DNA of 64,000 nucleotides, taken from contig NZ_BBPP01000003.1 of the NCBI RefSeq assembly GCF_000787835.1, forward strand, positions 210,786-274,785, read 5' to 3'. Positions within the stretch are counted from its first letter, which is position 1; each line of letters opens with the position of its first letter. Source of the stretch: Streptacidiphilus melanogenes. Lineage in GTDB: Bacteria; Actinomycetota; Actinomycetes; Streptomycetales; Streptomycetaceae. Made by a program: the position numbers and the translations under genes. The notes beneath the pieces were generated by a model. The model worked only from the letters and a program-made list of their open reading frames with translations. It was not told the DNA's origin and did no database searches. Below are positions 34,118 to 42,390 of this stretch, one piece after another.

Positions 34118-34923
34118 GCCAGGCCACCGCCACCGAACGTCCCGTCCTCACCGCCCCGGCCGCGGCCGCACCGGGCCGTCTCCGCCTGACGCTGCACCAG
34201 ATCCGCTACGAACAGCTGTCGTTCTGGCGCAACCCGCAATCGGTGTTCTTCACCTTCGCGCTGCCGGTGATGATCATCGTCATCTTCGGGGCCGTCTTCA
34301 GCGGGAACCAGCCCGACAGCTTCTTCTACGGCCTGTCCGGCATGCAGTACTTCACCCCGACCGTGGCCGCGCTGTCGGTCTTCGGCGCCTGCTACGGGCA
34401 GCTCGCCGTCTCCCTCTCCATCCGCCGCCAGAACGGCATCCTCAAACGCCTGCACGCCACCCCCCTGCCGGCCTGGACGTACTTCGCGGGTCTGCTCGCC
34501 CACGCCCTCGTCGTCAGTGCCGTCGAGGTGCTCCTGATCACCCTCGTCGGCTACTGCTACGGCGTGCCGCTGCCCGCCCAGTGGGGGACGGCGATCGCCT
34601 CGCTGGTCCTGGGCGCCGCGAGCTTCTGCGCGCTCGGCGTCGGCGTCTCCTCGCTGATCAGCAACTCCGAAGCGGCGTCGGCGGTGGTGCAGTTCATCCA
34701 GTTCCCGCTGATGTTCATCTCCGGCAACTACTTCCCGATCCACTCGGCCGTCCTCGACGACGTCGCCGACGCGCTGCCCATGCGTCCCCTCAACCAGGCC
34801 CTGCTCGGGGCCTTCACCGGCCACGGAGACGTCCCCTGGCGGCAGCTGGCCGTCCTGCTCGCCTGGGGCGTCCTCGGTGCCCTGGTGGCCGTCCGCCGCT
34901 TCCGCTGGGACAACCGCCGCTGA
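34114..34923 (+). CDS. ABC-2 type exporter permease
   Basis: This 269-aa protein has about six membrane helices, including FFTFALPVMIIVIFGAVFSG, FTPTVAALSVFGACYGQLAV and a final LAVLLAWGVLGALVAVRRF. The signature RRQNGILKRLHATPLPAWTY of DrrB/ABC-2 permeases is present. It partners the ATPase upstream. About 115 bp separate it from the first precursor gene. Confidence 0.9.
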   Translation: MSQATATERPVLTAPAAAAPGRLRLTLHQIRYEQLSFWRNPQSVFFTFALPVMIIVIFGAVFSGNQPDSFFYGLSGMQYFTPTVAALSVFGACYGQLAVSLSIRRQNGILKRLHATPLPAWTYFAGLLAHALVVSAVEVLLITLVGYCYGVPLPAQWGTAIASLVLGAASFCALGVGVSSLISNSEAASAVVQFIQFPLMFISGNYFPIHSAVLDDVADALPMRPLNQALLGAFTGHGDVPWRQLAVLLAWGVLGALVAVRRFRWDNRR

Positions 34924-35038
34924 GGGTGACAGCGATGTGTCAGCGATCTGCCAGCACCCTTGCCAGCAGCCGCCGATAGACCTGTTCCAGATCGTTCCGC
35001 AGGCCCGTGCAGCCGCGGGCCCCCGCAGAGGAGGACCC

Positions 35039-35200
35039 ATGTCCAACGTCGACCACAAGGCGCTCGCCTCCCTCAGCCAGGAGATCCTCGAGCTCGAGTC
35101 CGAGACCTTCGAGATCACCGACTACGCCGACGCGGCCGAGGTCATGAACGGCTCGACCTGCTCGAGCACCTGCAGCTCCTGCTGCGCCAACAAGGACTGA
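35039..35200 (+). CDS. RiPP precursor peptide 1 (azole/Dha peptide)
   Basis: This 53-aa precursor has a strong ribosome site (AGAGGAGGACCC-ATG). The acidic leader has the thiazolylpeptide-type pattern ILELESETFEITDYADAAEV (residues 16-35), then MNG. The core follows: STCSSTCSSCCANKD (39-53), with four Cys, five Ser and two Thr. Cys would become thiazoles via the YcaO/SagB enzymes, and Ser/Thr Dha/Dhb or oxazoles. The first core residue would be Ser39 if cleavage follows Gly38, and the tail ANKD is unusually charged. The leader block is shared with precursor 2. Confidence 0.88.
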   Translation: MSNVDHKALASLSQEILELESETFEITDYADAAEVMNGSTCSSTCSSCCANKD

Positions 35201-35286
35201 CAGCCCCGCCCACGGCGGCAGCCCCGTCCCCCGACGAGGCTGCCGCCGTCACCCGTCCCGTCCCGCCTTCCGCAGAGGAGACCACC

Positions 35287-35451
35287 ATGCAGCCCGAGCA
35301 GACGACCAGCACCCTCCCGGCCCTCGGCCTCGAGATCCTGGAGCTCGAGTCGGAGACCTTCGAGATCACCGACTACGCGGACGCCGCCGAGGTCATGAAC
35401 GGCACCTGCTCCAGCACCTGCAGCTCCTGCTGCTCCAGCCTCAAGGCCTGA
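35287..35451 (+). CDS. RiPP precursor peptide 2 (azole/Dha peptide)
   Basis: This 54-aa precursor has its own ribosome site (GCAGAGGAGACCACC-ATG). Residues 16-39 are identical to precursor 1 (leader and MNG). The core is TCSSTCSSCCSSLKA (40-54). It lacks the first Ser of precursor 1 and differs only after CC (SSLKA instead of ANKD). The DNA of the shared block differs mainly at third codon positions, so the duplication is not very recent and the protein sequence is under selection. The two may make a pair of congeners, or a two-component antibiotic. Confidence 0.88.
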   Translation: MQPEQTTSTLPALGLEILELESETFEITDYADAAEVMNGTCSSTCSSCCSSLKA

Positions 35452-35554
35452 TCGCAGCACCCGTACCAGCCCGCCACGCGGCCGGTCCGAAGGCGCCTCC
35501 GGGCACCCAACCCTTCGGCCCGGCCGCGCCGCGCTGGGCCGACCGCGAGGCGCG

Positions 35555-36406
35555 CTACGGGCGGATCGCCGAGATCAGTCCGCCGGGCCCCTCCTCGCGC
35601 CGCGGCGGGATGCTGATCGGACGGCCGTAGGCGGCAGCGCGCTCGCGCAGGGTGTGGCTCTCGGCCTCCCAGCCGTGACCGGCCAGCCAGCCCACCGGGT
35701 CGTCGGGCATCTCCGAGACCCACATGGACGCCGCCGATCCCGGCACGGCGTCCGCGCCGAAGCGCTCGATCACGCCCCGCGAGCCCAAGGTCAGCCCCAT
35801 CCGACTGCCCGCCGCCGACTGCGCGCCGATCCGGGCCAGCAGCAGCTCCACCGCCTCCTCGGGCAAATAGATGAGCAGCCCCTCGGCGATCCACACGGTC
35901 GGCGCCGCCGGGTCGTGCCCCGCGGCGGCCAGCGCGCCCGGCCAGTCCTCGCGCAGATCCACCGCCACGGTGATCCGCTCGCAGCGCGGGGCGGCCCGCT
36001 CCTGGCGCAGCACCGAGGCCTTGAAGTCGAGTGGCGCGGCGGTGTCGACCTCGAACAGCCGGGTGCCCTCGGGCCAGTCCATCCGGAAGGCCCGGCTGTC
36101 CATGCCGGCGCCGAGCAGCACGACCTGCCGGACCCCGGACGCGGAGGCCCGCCGCAACAGGTCGTCGAGGAACTTCGTCCTGATCACGATGGAGAACGCC
36201 ACGCCCAGCCAGCGAAGTCGTGCGGCCTCGTCATCGGGGAGCGCGGTCCCGGTGGGCCACAGGCCGCCGGCGGCGGCAAAGGCCCGTGCCAGCGGGTCGC
36301 GGAACAGCGCGTCCTCCCGCTCGCTCTCCACCGCCCGCACCCTGGCCACCCCCACCGCCGTGGCCCACACTCCCGACGGCTGCAACGGCTCCCGCTCATC
36401 AGTCAC
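35555..36406 (-). CDS. LCMT/PPM-type SAM-dependent methyltransferase
   Basis: This 283-aa protein has the features of the 'TIGR00027-like' family related to leucine carboxyl methyltransferase: TAVGVARVRAVESEREDALF then RDPLA, the SAM-binding VVLLGAGMDSRAFRM, LFEVDTAAPLDFKASVL, and WIAEGLLIYLPEEAVELLLA. It is convergent with the precursor genes (103 bp). Tailoring of the RiPP C-terminus or an N-terminal amine is possible, but many such genes occur outside clusters, so membership is uncertain. Confidence 0.8.
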   Translation of the reverse strand: MTDEREPLQPSGVWATAVGVARVRAVESEREDALFRDPLARAFAAAGGLWPTGTALPDDEAARLRWLGVAFSIVIRTKFLDDLLRRASASGVRQVVLLGAGMDSRAFRMDWPEGTRLFEVDTAAPLDFKASVLRQERAAPRCERITVAVDLREDWPGALAAAGHDPAAPTVWIAEGLLIYLPEEAVELLLARIGAQSAAGSRMGLTLGSRGVIERFGADAVPGSAASMWVSEMPDDPVGWLAGHGWEAESHTLRERAAAYGRPISIPPRREEGPGGLISAIRP

Positions 36407-36614
36407 CGCGCCAGCCTAGCCTGGGGGTTTCGTCCGGGGGTGTGGTCCGAATCGCTCCCGCCAAGCCGGCTGTGCCTCTGACCTGGAGCGATGAGGAATG
36501 TTGATTGCCTCTGGCAGTGGCGGGCGGCAGCGCCTCCTGCGTGCGGGCCCCGAACTCTCCTTGCCGGCGTTGGAACTGCCGCCTTGCTGGGTGCCGTCCC
36601 GGGTAGAGCCCGGG

Positions 36615-37094
36615 ATGGGGGAGGCAAGGTTGAGGGTTCGGCCCTTTGGAAAGCATCGCAAGCTGGGCTGTCTCGGCCTGGGCGTGCTGATGGGCGTTCT
36701 GACCGTTGGGACGGCGACAGGCGTGGTGCTGTGGCTTCGCCAAGGGAACGCTCCGCCACAGCCGCGCTTCTTGAGCCGCACTGCGTTGATCGGCACGTGG
36801 CGGTCGGCCAACGACGGCGAACTGCGGATACAGGCTGACGGAACGTTCAAAGCCACCGAGGTGTGCGGCGTGGGTGACGGCGAAGGAATGGGGTCAGACA
36901 GCGGAACCTGGGGCTCCGGACCAGGGGAGTGGTCCGCCCTTACGTACGGCATCACGACCGGGGGCCTGGATCTGATGGGCAGGGCCGCCCAAGCCGAACT
37001 CGACGAAGGGAAGGACGGCGCTGGCGATCCCGTGCTGTGGATGTTTCGCGATGCGCCGGGCGACAGTCCCATCTGCGAACTTCACAAGGAATGA
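36615..37094 (+). CDS. Single-pass membrane protein with lipocalin-like outer part
   Basis: From the ATG at 36615 (an in-frame ATG at 36498 is an alternative) this 159-aa protein has a basic N-terminus, one membrane helix (LGCLGLGVLMGVLTVGTATG) and an outer region with LIGTWRSANDGELRIQADGT and FKATEVCG, the 'L.G.W.S.dg..l....dG.f' pattern of small lipocalin-like or YceI-type beta domains. Two cysteines (EVCGVGD and SPICELHKE) may form a disulfide. I do not recognise a named family. Confidence 0.55.
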   Translation: MGEARLRVRPFGKHRKLGCLGLGVLMGVLTVGTATGVVLWLRQGNAPPQPRFLSRTALIGTWRSANDGELRIQADGTFKATEVCGVGDGEGMGSDSGTWGSGPGEWSALTYGITTGGLDLMGRAAQAELDEGKDGAGDPVLWMFRDAPGDSPICELHKE

Positions 37095-37153
37095 CGTGCG
37101 CAGGTCTTCGCCCCCGCGCCGTCGGGGGACCGCATCCGGATCGCGCTACCCGG

Positions 37154-37531
37154 TCACGCCCCGAGCTCGTCGTCAGCGCCGACGGGAACGGGGTGGTCAA
37201 CCACGCCGGCTCGCGTCTGCTCGCGGATCTGGCTGACGCCACCTCGCTGACCAGCGCCTTCAGCGAGGCTCTGCGCCGGCTGGGTCCGCGCGGGACCGGG
37301 CACGACCCCGGCCGCGTCGAGGCGGACCTCGCGGCGATGCTCGCCGACGGCGGCGAGGCGATCGCCGACCTGGCGGTGCTGCCCGACCAGCGCGAGGTGT
37401 TCGGTCCCGTCGCGTCCACCCCGACCGCCTGGCGCGTGCTGGCCGGCATCGACGAAGCGACTCTGAACGCACTGCGGGCGGCCAGGGCAACCGCCTGGGT
37501 GTCGCGCACAGGTCCGGCACCCTGGCATTGA
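37154..37531 (+). pseudogene. IS1380-type transposase remnant (N-terminal part)
   Basis: The frame reads LVVSADGNGVVNHAGSRLLA, DLADATSLTSAFSEALRRLG, GHDPGRVEADLAAMLADGGE, AIADLAVLPDQREVFGPVAS and TPTAWRVLAGIDEATLNALR. This is the start of IS1380-family DDE transposases. After about 115 codons it runs into unrelated sequence and stops at 37531. The catalytic C-terminal two-thirds is absent. No inverted repeats were found by eye. Confidence 0.75.
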
Positions 37532-37567
37532 CCGGCTCCATGCTCCGCGATCTCCCCTGACATGCCG

Positions 37568-37603
37568 AAGGCCCCCGTGCGTACCCCGGCGCACGGGGGC
37601 TTT
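37568..37603. terminator. Hairpin terminator downstream of lectin gene
   Basis: Arms AAGGCCCCCGTGC (37568-37580) and GCACGGGGGCTTT (37591-37603) form a strong stem of 12-13 bp with a 10-nt loop. It lies about 45 bp beyond the stop of the minus-strand lectin gene; the minus-strand transcript would carry the A/T-rich ends. Confidence 0.7.
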
Positions 37604-37647
37604 GGCGTGTCCGCATGCTCCTTGCTGGACTCGCCTCGGCTCTCGGG

Positions 37648-38184
37648 TCAGCCGGTGTAGCCCTGCGTACCCGGGCAGGCGTGGTAGGTGCCGCTGGACC
37701 ACAAGGCGGTACCGGAGGCGTTGTAGATGACGAAGTTGCCGTCGACTTGCACGATCGCCTCGTAAGCTCCCGGGGTGTTCGTGTTCCACGCCGGTGTCTG
37801 AGATGGAGGGTTGCTGCTCTCGTTGAAGTTCCAGATGGTCATGTTGCCGTTCTTCTGGAACTGAACCTGGCGGTAGTTCGACGTTTGCTGGCTCAGGCTC
37901 AGGTTCGTGCCGGTGGCCCACACCGCTTTGCCGCCGCTGACGCAGTACAGCACGAAGTTGCCGTCGGTCTGCATCTTGAGCACGACGGTGGGGCTCCACC
38001 ACTCGGGTGTGGTGGCTGTGCGCGCATTCGGGTAGAACGTGTCGTTGAAGAAAATGCCGGTCTGATGGTTGCAGCCGTCGCCGCCGGAGCAGGACCAGTT
38101 GGCGCTGGCCGTTCCGGTGGTTGCGGCCAATGCTGCGAATGTCAGTGCTGCGACTGCTGCGGTTGCCTTCAGCTTGAGCTTCAT
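37648..38184 (-). CDS. Secreted bulb-type (mannose-binding) lectin-like protein
   Basis: This 178-aa protein starts at 38184 because AGGAGG lies 8-9 bases upstream; an ATG two codons earlier is too close to that site. A Sec signal peptide (KLKLKATAAVAALTFAALAA, then TTGTASA) precedes a beta-prism lectin domain with three repeats of the QxDGNxVxY type: KMQTDGNFVLYC, FQKNGNMTIWN and VQVDGNFVIYN. The second lacks the Asp/Tyr ligands. Conserved cysteines (WSCSGGDGC, HACPG) suggest disulfides. It may bind mannose-type glycans outside the cell. It sits between two transposase remnants. Confidence 0.85.
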   Translation of the reverse strand: MKLKLKATAAVAALTFAALAATTGTASANWSCSGGDGCNHQTGIFFNDTFYPNARTATTPEWWSPTVVLKMQTDGNFVLYCVSGGKAVWATGTNLSLSQQTSNYRQVQFQKNGNMTIWNFNESSNPPSQTPAWNTNTPGAYEAIVQVDGNFVIYNASGTALWSSGTYHACPGTQGYTG

Positions 38185-38332
38185 GGTCATCCCCTCCTGG
38201 GCCTGGCTTGCGTTCGCGCCAGGTGTCGACTCTCGCCAACGCAGGACAGTCCAGCGCTCCGGGTGCGGCTGCCGCCAACATTTCGCTCATGCTCGAATCG
38301 CTGCAGGACGCCCGAGTGCACCACCACCTGTC

Positions 38333-38369
38333 GAGGCCCCGTGCATGAGGCGGTGCACGGGGGCTCTTT
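38333..38369. terminator. Hairpin similar to the one at 37568
   Basis: Arms 38333-38345 (GAGGCCCCGTGCA) and 38354-38366 (TGCACGGGGGCTC) pair at 12 of 13 positions around an 8-nt loop, followed by TTT. It shares the CCCCGTGC/GCACGGGG core with the hairpin on the other side of the lectin gene. It ends the minus-strand region coming from the transposase remnant, or serves as a plus-strand terminator. Confidence 0.5.
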
Positions 38370-38378
38370 GCTGCCACT

Positions 38379-38708
38379 TCAGCGTTGCTTCTCCAGGGTG
38401 AGGATGGCTTTGGCTGCTGGCGTCAGCCGGTTGGGGCTGCAGCGGGCGTGGCGGAAGATGCGCCAGCGTTTGAGGGTGGCGACTCCGCGTTCGACGGGGT
38501 AGCGCAGTCGGGCGTGGGCGCGGTTGATCGGCTTCTGCCCCACACTGAGGTCCCCGCGTGGTGGGCGTCTGGTCGGCACGGTGAATGTACCTCCCGCGCC
38601 GGTGTAGCCATGTCGGCCAGGGCGGGGACGGGCAGTCGGACGCAGGTCTTCACGATCCGAAACGGCGTGCAGGAGGTTGCCGGGCTGTGATGAGTGCCGA
38701 CCTGCACG
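38379..38708 (-). pseudogene. IS5-family transposase remnant with frameshift
   Basis: The minus strand encodes YTGAGGTFTVPTRRPPRGDL, SVGQKPINRAHARLRYPVER, GVATLKRWRIFRHARCSPNR and LTPAAKAILTLEKQR, the C-terminus of DDE_Tnp_4/IS5-type transposases. The upstream continuation (IVKTCVRLPVPALADMA) lies in another frame, so a frameshift sits near 38607. The N-terminal part is missing. It is not functional. Confidence 0.75.
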
Positions 38709-38982
38709 CGGGAGAACCCGATCCATCGACAGGGCCCGCGACGAGGACGCTGAGCGGTACCGGCTCCAGCAGGCCGAGCGCCTGCTCAGGAGGCAGGACT
38801 CGCGTAGGACTGCAGATGGCCCCACCGCCAGATCCCGATCTTCGTCGTGCCCGTGGCTCGGCGCGTGCTCTGCCGGTCACGCGTCGATCCGGAAGGTGCT
38901 TCCGCGGTTCTCGGGAATCGCCCCCCGAGGACCGAGTACGCGTCCGGTCGCGCGGATCCGGCGCGGACGGTCTCATGATCTT

Positions 38983-39261
38983 ATGGAGACCTATTACTAC
39001 AACGTCGTCGAGACGTCACACGCGGGTGAGCCGCGTCTTCTGCATCAGCTGCCGGTGAAGGACAGGGCGGACCTGGACGCGCAGGGGTTCGCCGACATGG
39101 TTCTCCGACAGCGCGCCGATCCGGGGACTCGAACCGATCCGCTGCCCGCCCGGATCGTGGTCAACGTGTGGCAGACAGAGCCTGACCTGCTGCTGGGTCA
39201 GGAGCCGGACGCGGTCGCGGAATGGCCCGATCCGGTCGAGCTGTGGACAGAGGAGGAGTGA
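38983..39261 (+). CDS. Small hypothetical protein
   Basis: This 92-aa protein starts METYYYNVVETSHAGEPRLL and ends with an acidic EWPDPVELWTEEE. There is no clear ribosome site before the ATG at 38983 and no recognised domain. The composition and codon use look like a real gene. It is soluble and has no signal peptide. Confidence 0.45.
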   Translation: METYYYNVVETSHAGEPRLLHQLPVKDRADLDAQGFADMVLRQRADPGTRTDPLPARIVVNVWQTEPDLLLGQEPDAVAEWPDPVELWTEEE

Positions 39262-39301
39262 GCGGCGACGACCTGCCGTCGGGCACCCGAGGTCTGCCGA
39301 C

Positions 39302-40138
39302 TCACCCTTCGGCCGCGGGGGAGAGGCGGGAGAGCAGAGCCGCGAAGGCGGCCCGGACCGCGCGCGGGTTCTCGATCCAGGGGAAGTGGCCGGCCCCGTC
39401 GATGACGTGCCGCAGCACCTCGGGTCCGGTGAAGCCGTCCGCCCGCTCCCAGACGCGCTGGTCCACGACGTGGTCCTCCGCGCCGCTGACGATCAGCGTG
39501 GGGAGGCCGCGTGGCCGCCACGCCGCGCGGTAGGTGGCGTCGAAGTGCGCGTCCGCCCAGGTCACGGCCTCGTGGCAGTAGGTGAGCCCGGCCAGCAGCG
39601 CCCGGCCGCGGGTCAGTCCGGCCGCGGTGAAGTTCCACGGCGCGGCGGCCACGGTGAGGTCCCGCAGCGTGCCGTCACCGGGGGAGGCGGCGTAGCGCTG
39701 TGCCGCGTCCTCCAGACCGGGCACGGGGTGGGCTGCCGCCCACCGTTCGAAGGCCTGCCGCCAGCCCGCGTCCGGCCCGCTGCTGACCAGCACCAGTGCG
39801 GACAGGCGCCGTTCGAGCGCGGGGACCGACAGGGCGAACATGCCGCCGGTCGAGTGCCCGACCACGACGCAGTCCTCCAGTTGGTCGAGCGCCTCGGCCA
39901 GCACGTGCGGCCAGCGCTGGAACGGACGGGCCGGAACGGCGGCGTGCCCCCGGTTCGAGCCGTCCCCGGGCAGGTCGACCAGCCAGACCCGTCCCGGCAC
40001 CGTGCACACCTGTGCGAGCCCGGCCAGCGACTCGGACCCGAGCCCGGGCCCGCCGGGCACCAGCAGCCAGTTCCACGGTCCCGGGCTCGCGGCCGCGAGC
40101 CGCAGCCGTACCCCTGACGGCGTCCACCGTTCTTCCAC
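39302..40138 (-). CDS. Alpha/beta hydrolase
   Basis: This 278-aa protein starts at a GTG with GAGGAGG eight bases upstream. It has an oxyanion-type VPGGPGLG, the nucleophile elbow VVVGHSTGGMFAL (Ser in GHSTG), an Asp region SGAEDHVVDQRVW and the catalytic His in VIDGAGHFPWIENP. The VPGGPG motif resembles proline iminopeptidase-type hydrolases. Substrate unknown. It is 76 bp from the co-directional methyltransferase. Confidence 0.85.
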   Translation of the reverse strand: MEERWTPSGVRLRLAAASPGPWNWLLVPGGPGLGSESLAGLAQVCTVPGRVWLVDLPGDGSNRGHAAVPARPFQRWPHVLAEALDQLEDCVVVGHSTGGMFALSVPALERRLSALVLVSSGPDAGWRQAFERWAAAHPVPGLEDAAQRYAASPGDGTLRDLTVAAAPWNFTAAGLTRGRALLAGLTYCHEAVTWADAHFDATYRAAWRPRGLPTLIVSGAEDHVVDQRVWERADGFTGPEVLRHVIDGAGHFPWIENPRAVRAAFAALLSRLSPAAEG

Positions 40139-40214
40139 CGCGACCTCCTCGGACGTCTCCCGCCCGATTCTCCCTGCCGGCTCGGTCCGGTCCGGTGTGG
40201 GGTGCGGGGTGCGG

Positions 40215-40904
40215 TCAGGTCGGGCGGACGGCCCGGTAGTAGCGGACCTGGCCCAGAAGCCGGTGGCGGCGGGTGGCGACCAGGGCGGAGTCGAGGCCGG
40301 CCGCGCCGAGCAGCCGCAGGGTGTCGTCGTCGGACCCGCCCCCGGGCTCTTCGCTGAAGTGGCCCGATTTCATCATGCGAGCGGCCAGGTGCCCGTGCAG
40401 GCCGTGCCCGGTCCCCGAGAAGTCCACCAGGTGCAGGCTGCCGCCGGGGCGCAGCACCCGCCGCACCTCGGCGGCGGTCTCGGTCTTCGCCTCGTCGTCG
40501 AGATGATGGAGCATCAGCGCCGACAGCACCCGGTCGAAGCCGGCGTCGGGGTAGGGCAGACGTTGGGAGTAGCCGCGCTCGAAGCGGATGCCGTCGAGAC
40601 CGGCGGCCTTGCGCTCGGCGACGGCGAGCGCGAGCGGGTCGGGGTCGGAGCCGACCAGCTCCACAGCGGGGTGGGCGCGCTTGGCGCGCAGGGTGAGATT
40701 GCCGGTGCCGCAGCCGATCTCCAGCACGCGCTGCCCGTCGGCGAGGTCCGCCTGCGCGAGGAGCGTGCGGTGCAGCTCGGCCGCGCCCAGCAAGGCCGTG
40801 AGCCGGTCGTAGAAGGGCAGGAACGCGTCCCGCCCGGCGGCGGGGAGGTAGTCGTGGGGCCGGGCGGACGCCGTGGTGGGATGATTCTTCGCCATGCCTT
40901 CCAT
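40215..40904 (-). CDS. Class I SAM-dependent methyltransferase
   Basis: This 229-aa protein has motif I VLEIGCGTGNLTLRAKRAHP, motif II (VELVGSDPDPLALAVAE), post-motif LPYPDAGFDRVLSALMLHHL and motif III LRPGGSLHLVDFSG, as in UbiE/Methyltransf_11 proteins. An in-frame ATG at 40895 is an alternative start. It is divergent from the AraC-type regulator, which may control it (65 bp between starts). Confidence 0.85.
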   Translation of the reverse strand: MEGMAKNHPTTASARPHDYLPAAGRDAFLPFYDRLTALLGAAELHRTLLAQADLADGQRVLEIGCGTGNLTLRAKRAHPAVELVGSDPDPLALAVAERKAAGLDGIRFERGYSQRLPYPDAGFDRVLSALMLHHLDDEAKTETAAEVRRVLRPGGSLHLVDFSGTGHGLHGHLAARMMKSGHFSEEPGGGSDDDTLRLLGAAGLDSALVATRRHRLLGQVRYYRAVRPT

Positions 40905-40969
40905 GGTGGAGCCGGGCCCGGCTGTGCAGTTGGTCGATTCTCGGCAGAACTGGGACTATCTTCGGCAGC

Positions 40970-41872
40970 ATGCCCGACATGGCGAACCCGGTCCGTTTCC
41001 GCGCCGGCGTGCCCGTCTACCGGTACCGGACGGACCCGGCGAGGCCGCCGGTCTCGGTGCTGCGGTTCGACTGGGACCGGCAGCCCGGACACGGACGACG
41101 GCACATCCACGACTTCCCGGTGCTCATGTACGTCGAGCACGCGGGGCCCGGGGAGCCGAGCGGCCCGTTCGGCCCGCTGGCGGACGGCGACGCCTTCGTG
41201 GTGGCCCCAGGCGCGGTGATCGACCCGACATCCGTCGCGGCGTTCGGCGGCGGCACCGGGGTCTTCTTCGATCCCGCGGCGCTCGGCGGCGACGAGCAGG
41301 CGCCGTGGTCGTCCTGGCGGGCGCATCCCCTGCTGCTGCCCTTCCTGCACCGCATCCCTGGCGGACTGCTGCGCCTGAGCGTCCCGCCCGAGCGGCAGCC
41401 GTTCTGGTCGGCCACGATCACCGCGATCGAGACCGAGTTGACCGGTCGCGCCGACGGCTACCGGCAGGCTGTGCTCGCGCACCTGACGCTGCTCCTCGTG
41501 GACGTCGCACGGCTGGCCACGGACGTGGTGGGCGACCTGCGGCGGAGCAACGAACCCCTGCTGGCCGAGGTGTTCGAGGCGATCGAGCAGCGCTTCGCCC
41601 AGCCGCTGTCGCTGCGCGACGTCGCCGACGGTCTCGGACTGACCCCCGGTCACCTGACCACGGTGGTGCGACAGCGCACCGGACGCACCGTCGTCGACTG
41701 GATCACCGAGCGCCGCATGGCCGAGGCCCGGCGGCTGCTGTCCGGGACCGACCTCCCGGTCGCGCAGATCGCCCGCCGCGTCGGCCTGCCGGACGCCGGC
41801 TACTTCGCCCGCGTCTTCCGCGCGGGCCACGGAACCACCCCGCGCGCCTGGCGCCGCGCCGCCCAGGGGTGA
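40970..41872 (+). CDS. AraC-family transcriptional regulator
   Basis: This 300-aa protein has a cupin-type sensor half (RFRAGVPVYRYR, HIHDFPVLMYVEHAG, GDAFVVAPGAVIDP) and a C-terminal double helix-turn-helix: LRDVADGLGLTPGHLTTVVR, then ITERRMAEARRLLSGTDLPV and AQIARRVGLPDAGYFARVFR. That is the AraC signature. It probably regulates the divergent methyltransferase and hydrolase genes. Confidence 0.9.
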   Translation: MPDMANPVRFRAGVPVYRYRTDPARPPVSVLRFDWDRQPGHGRRHIHDFPVLMYVEHAGPGEPSGPFGPLADGDAFVVAPGAVIDPTSVAAFGGGTGVFFDPAALGGDEQAPWSSWRAHPLLLPFLHRIPGGLLRLSVPPERQPFWSATITAIETELTGRADGYRQAVLAHLTLLLVDVARLATDVVGDLRRSNEPLLAEVFEAIEQRFAQPLSLRDVADGLGLTPGHLTTVVRQRTGRTVVDWITERRMAEARRLLSGTDLPVAQIARRVGLPDAGYFARVFRAGHGTTPRAWRRAAQG

Positions 41873-41897
41873 GCTCGCGCCCGGCGCCGCTGCACGG

Positions 41898-42269
41898 CTA
41901 CTGCTGCGGCGGCTTGTCCCAGCGGTAGAGGTCGGGCATGTTGTGCCTGCCGCCGGAGTTCTGGTTCTCGATCTCCGCGTCGGCCGTGTAGGACGTGCCG
42001 TCCTTGAACGTCACCAGGCAGCGCAGGTGGGCGGTGTCGCCGCGCATGGTGCCGTGGACGTGCGGCGTGCAGGCCACGGAGCTGACCGGTCGGTGGTCCA
42101 CGTTGGTGATGTGCGACTTCATCGCGTTCTGCAGGTCGACGTAGGCGTCCGTGTTCGGCCCGCATCCGGCCGCGCCCACGCCGACGACGGCCGCCACCGC
42201 GAGGAGCGCCGTGCCTCGCCAAAGCGGTCTCACGGCACGCCGCCGCCCCCGAAGCCGGGCCATCCTCAT
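41898..42269 (-). CDS. Small lipoprotein
   Basis: This 123-aa protein starts at 42269 (AGGAG seven bases upstream). It has a basic N-terminus, a hydrophobic core and a lipobox VGAAGC; the lipidated Cys is followed by GPNTDAYVDLQNAMKSHI and a beta-rich domain with VACTPHVHGTMRGDTAHLRC (two Cys) and DGTSYTADAEIENQ. The last residues are PPQQ. This resembles DUF4333-type or similar actinobacterial secreted domains, but I am not certain of the family. Confidence 0.65.
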   Translation of the reverse strand: MRMARLRGRRRAVRPLWRGTALLAVAAVVGVGAAGCGPNTDAYVDLQNAMKSHITNVDHRPVSSVACTPHVHGTMRGDTAHLRCLVTFKDGTSYTADAEIENQNSGGRHNMPDLYRWDKPPQQ

Positions 42270-42340
42270 CGCTGGACTCCTGATCGATCGGTCGAGGGGC
42301 CCGAGCGTAGCGGAGACGTGCACGGATCTTCGCCCCCTTC

Positions 42341-42374
42341 CCGAAGACCCCCGCCCGGTCGAGGGGGCCTTCGG
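42341..42374 (-). terminator. Terminator downstream of PIG-L deacetylase gene
   Basis: Arms CCGAAGACCCCC (42341-42352) and GGGGGCCTTCGG (42363-42374) pair at 11 of 12 positions around a 10-nt loop, about 17 bp past the stop codon of the minus-strand gene. Confidence 0.6.
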
Positions 42375-42390
42375 CGTGGGGCGGCCGTGG

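Noticed and set aside
35039..35451. Naming the RiPP product a thiopeptide
   Set aside because: Leaders are thiazolylpeptide-like, but no second SpaB_C-type enzyme was found and precursor 2 lacks the first core Ser; I kept a neutral call.
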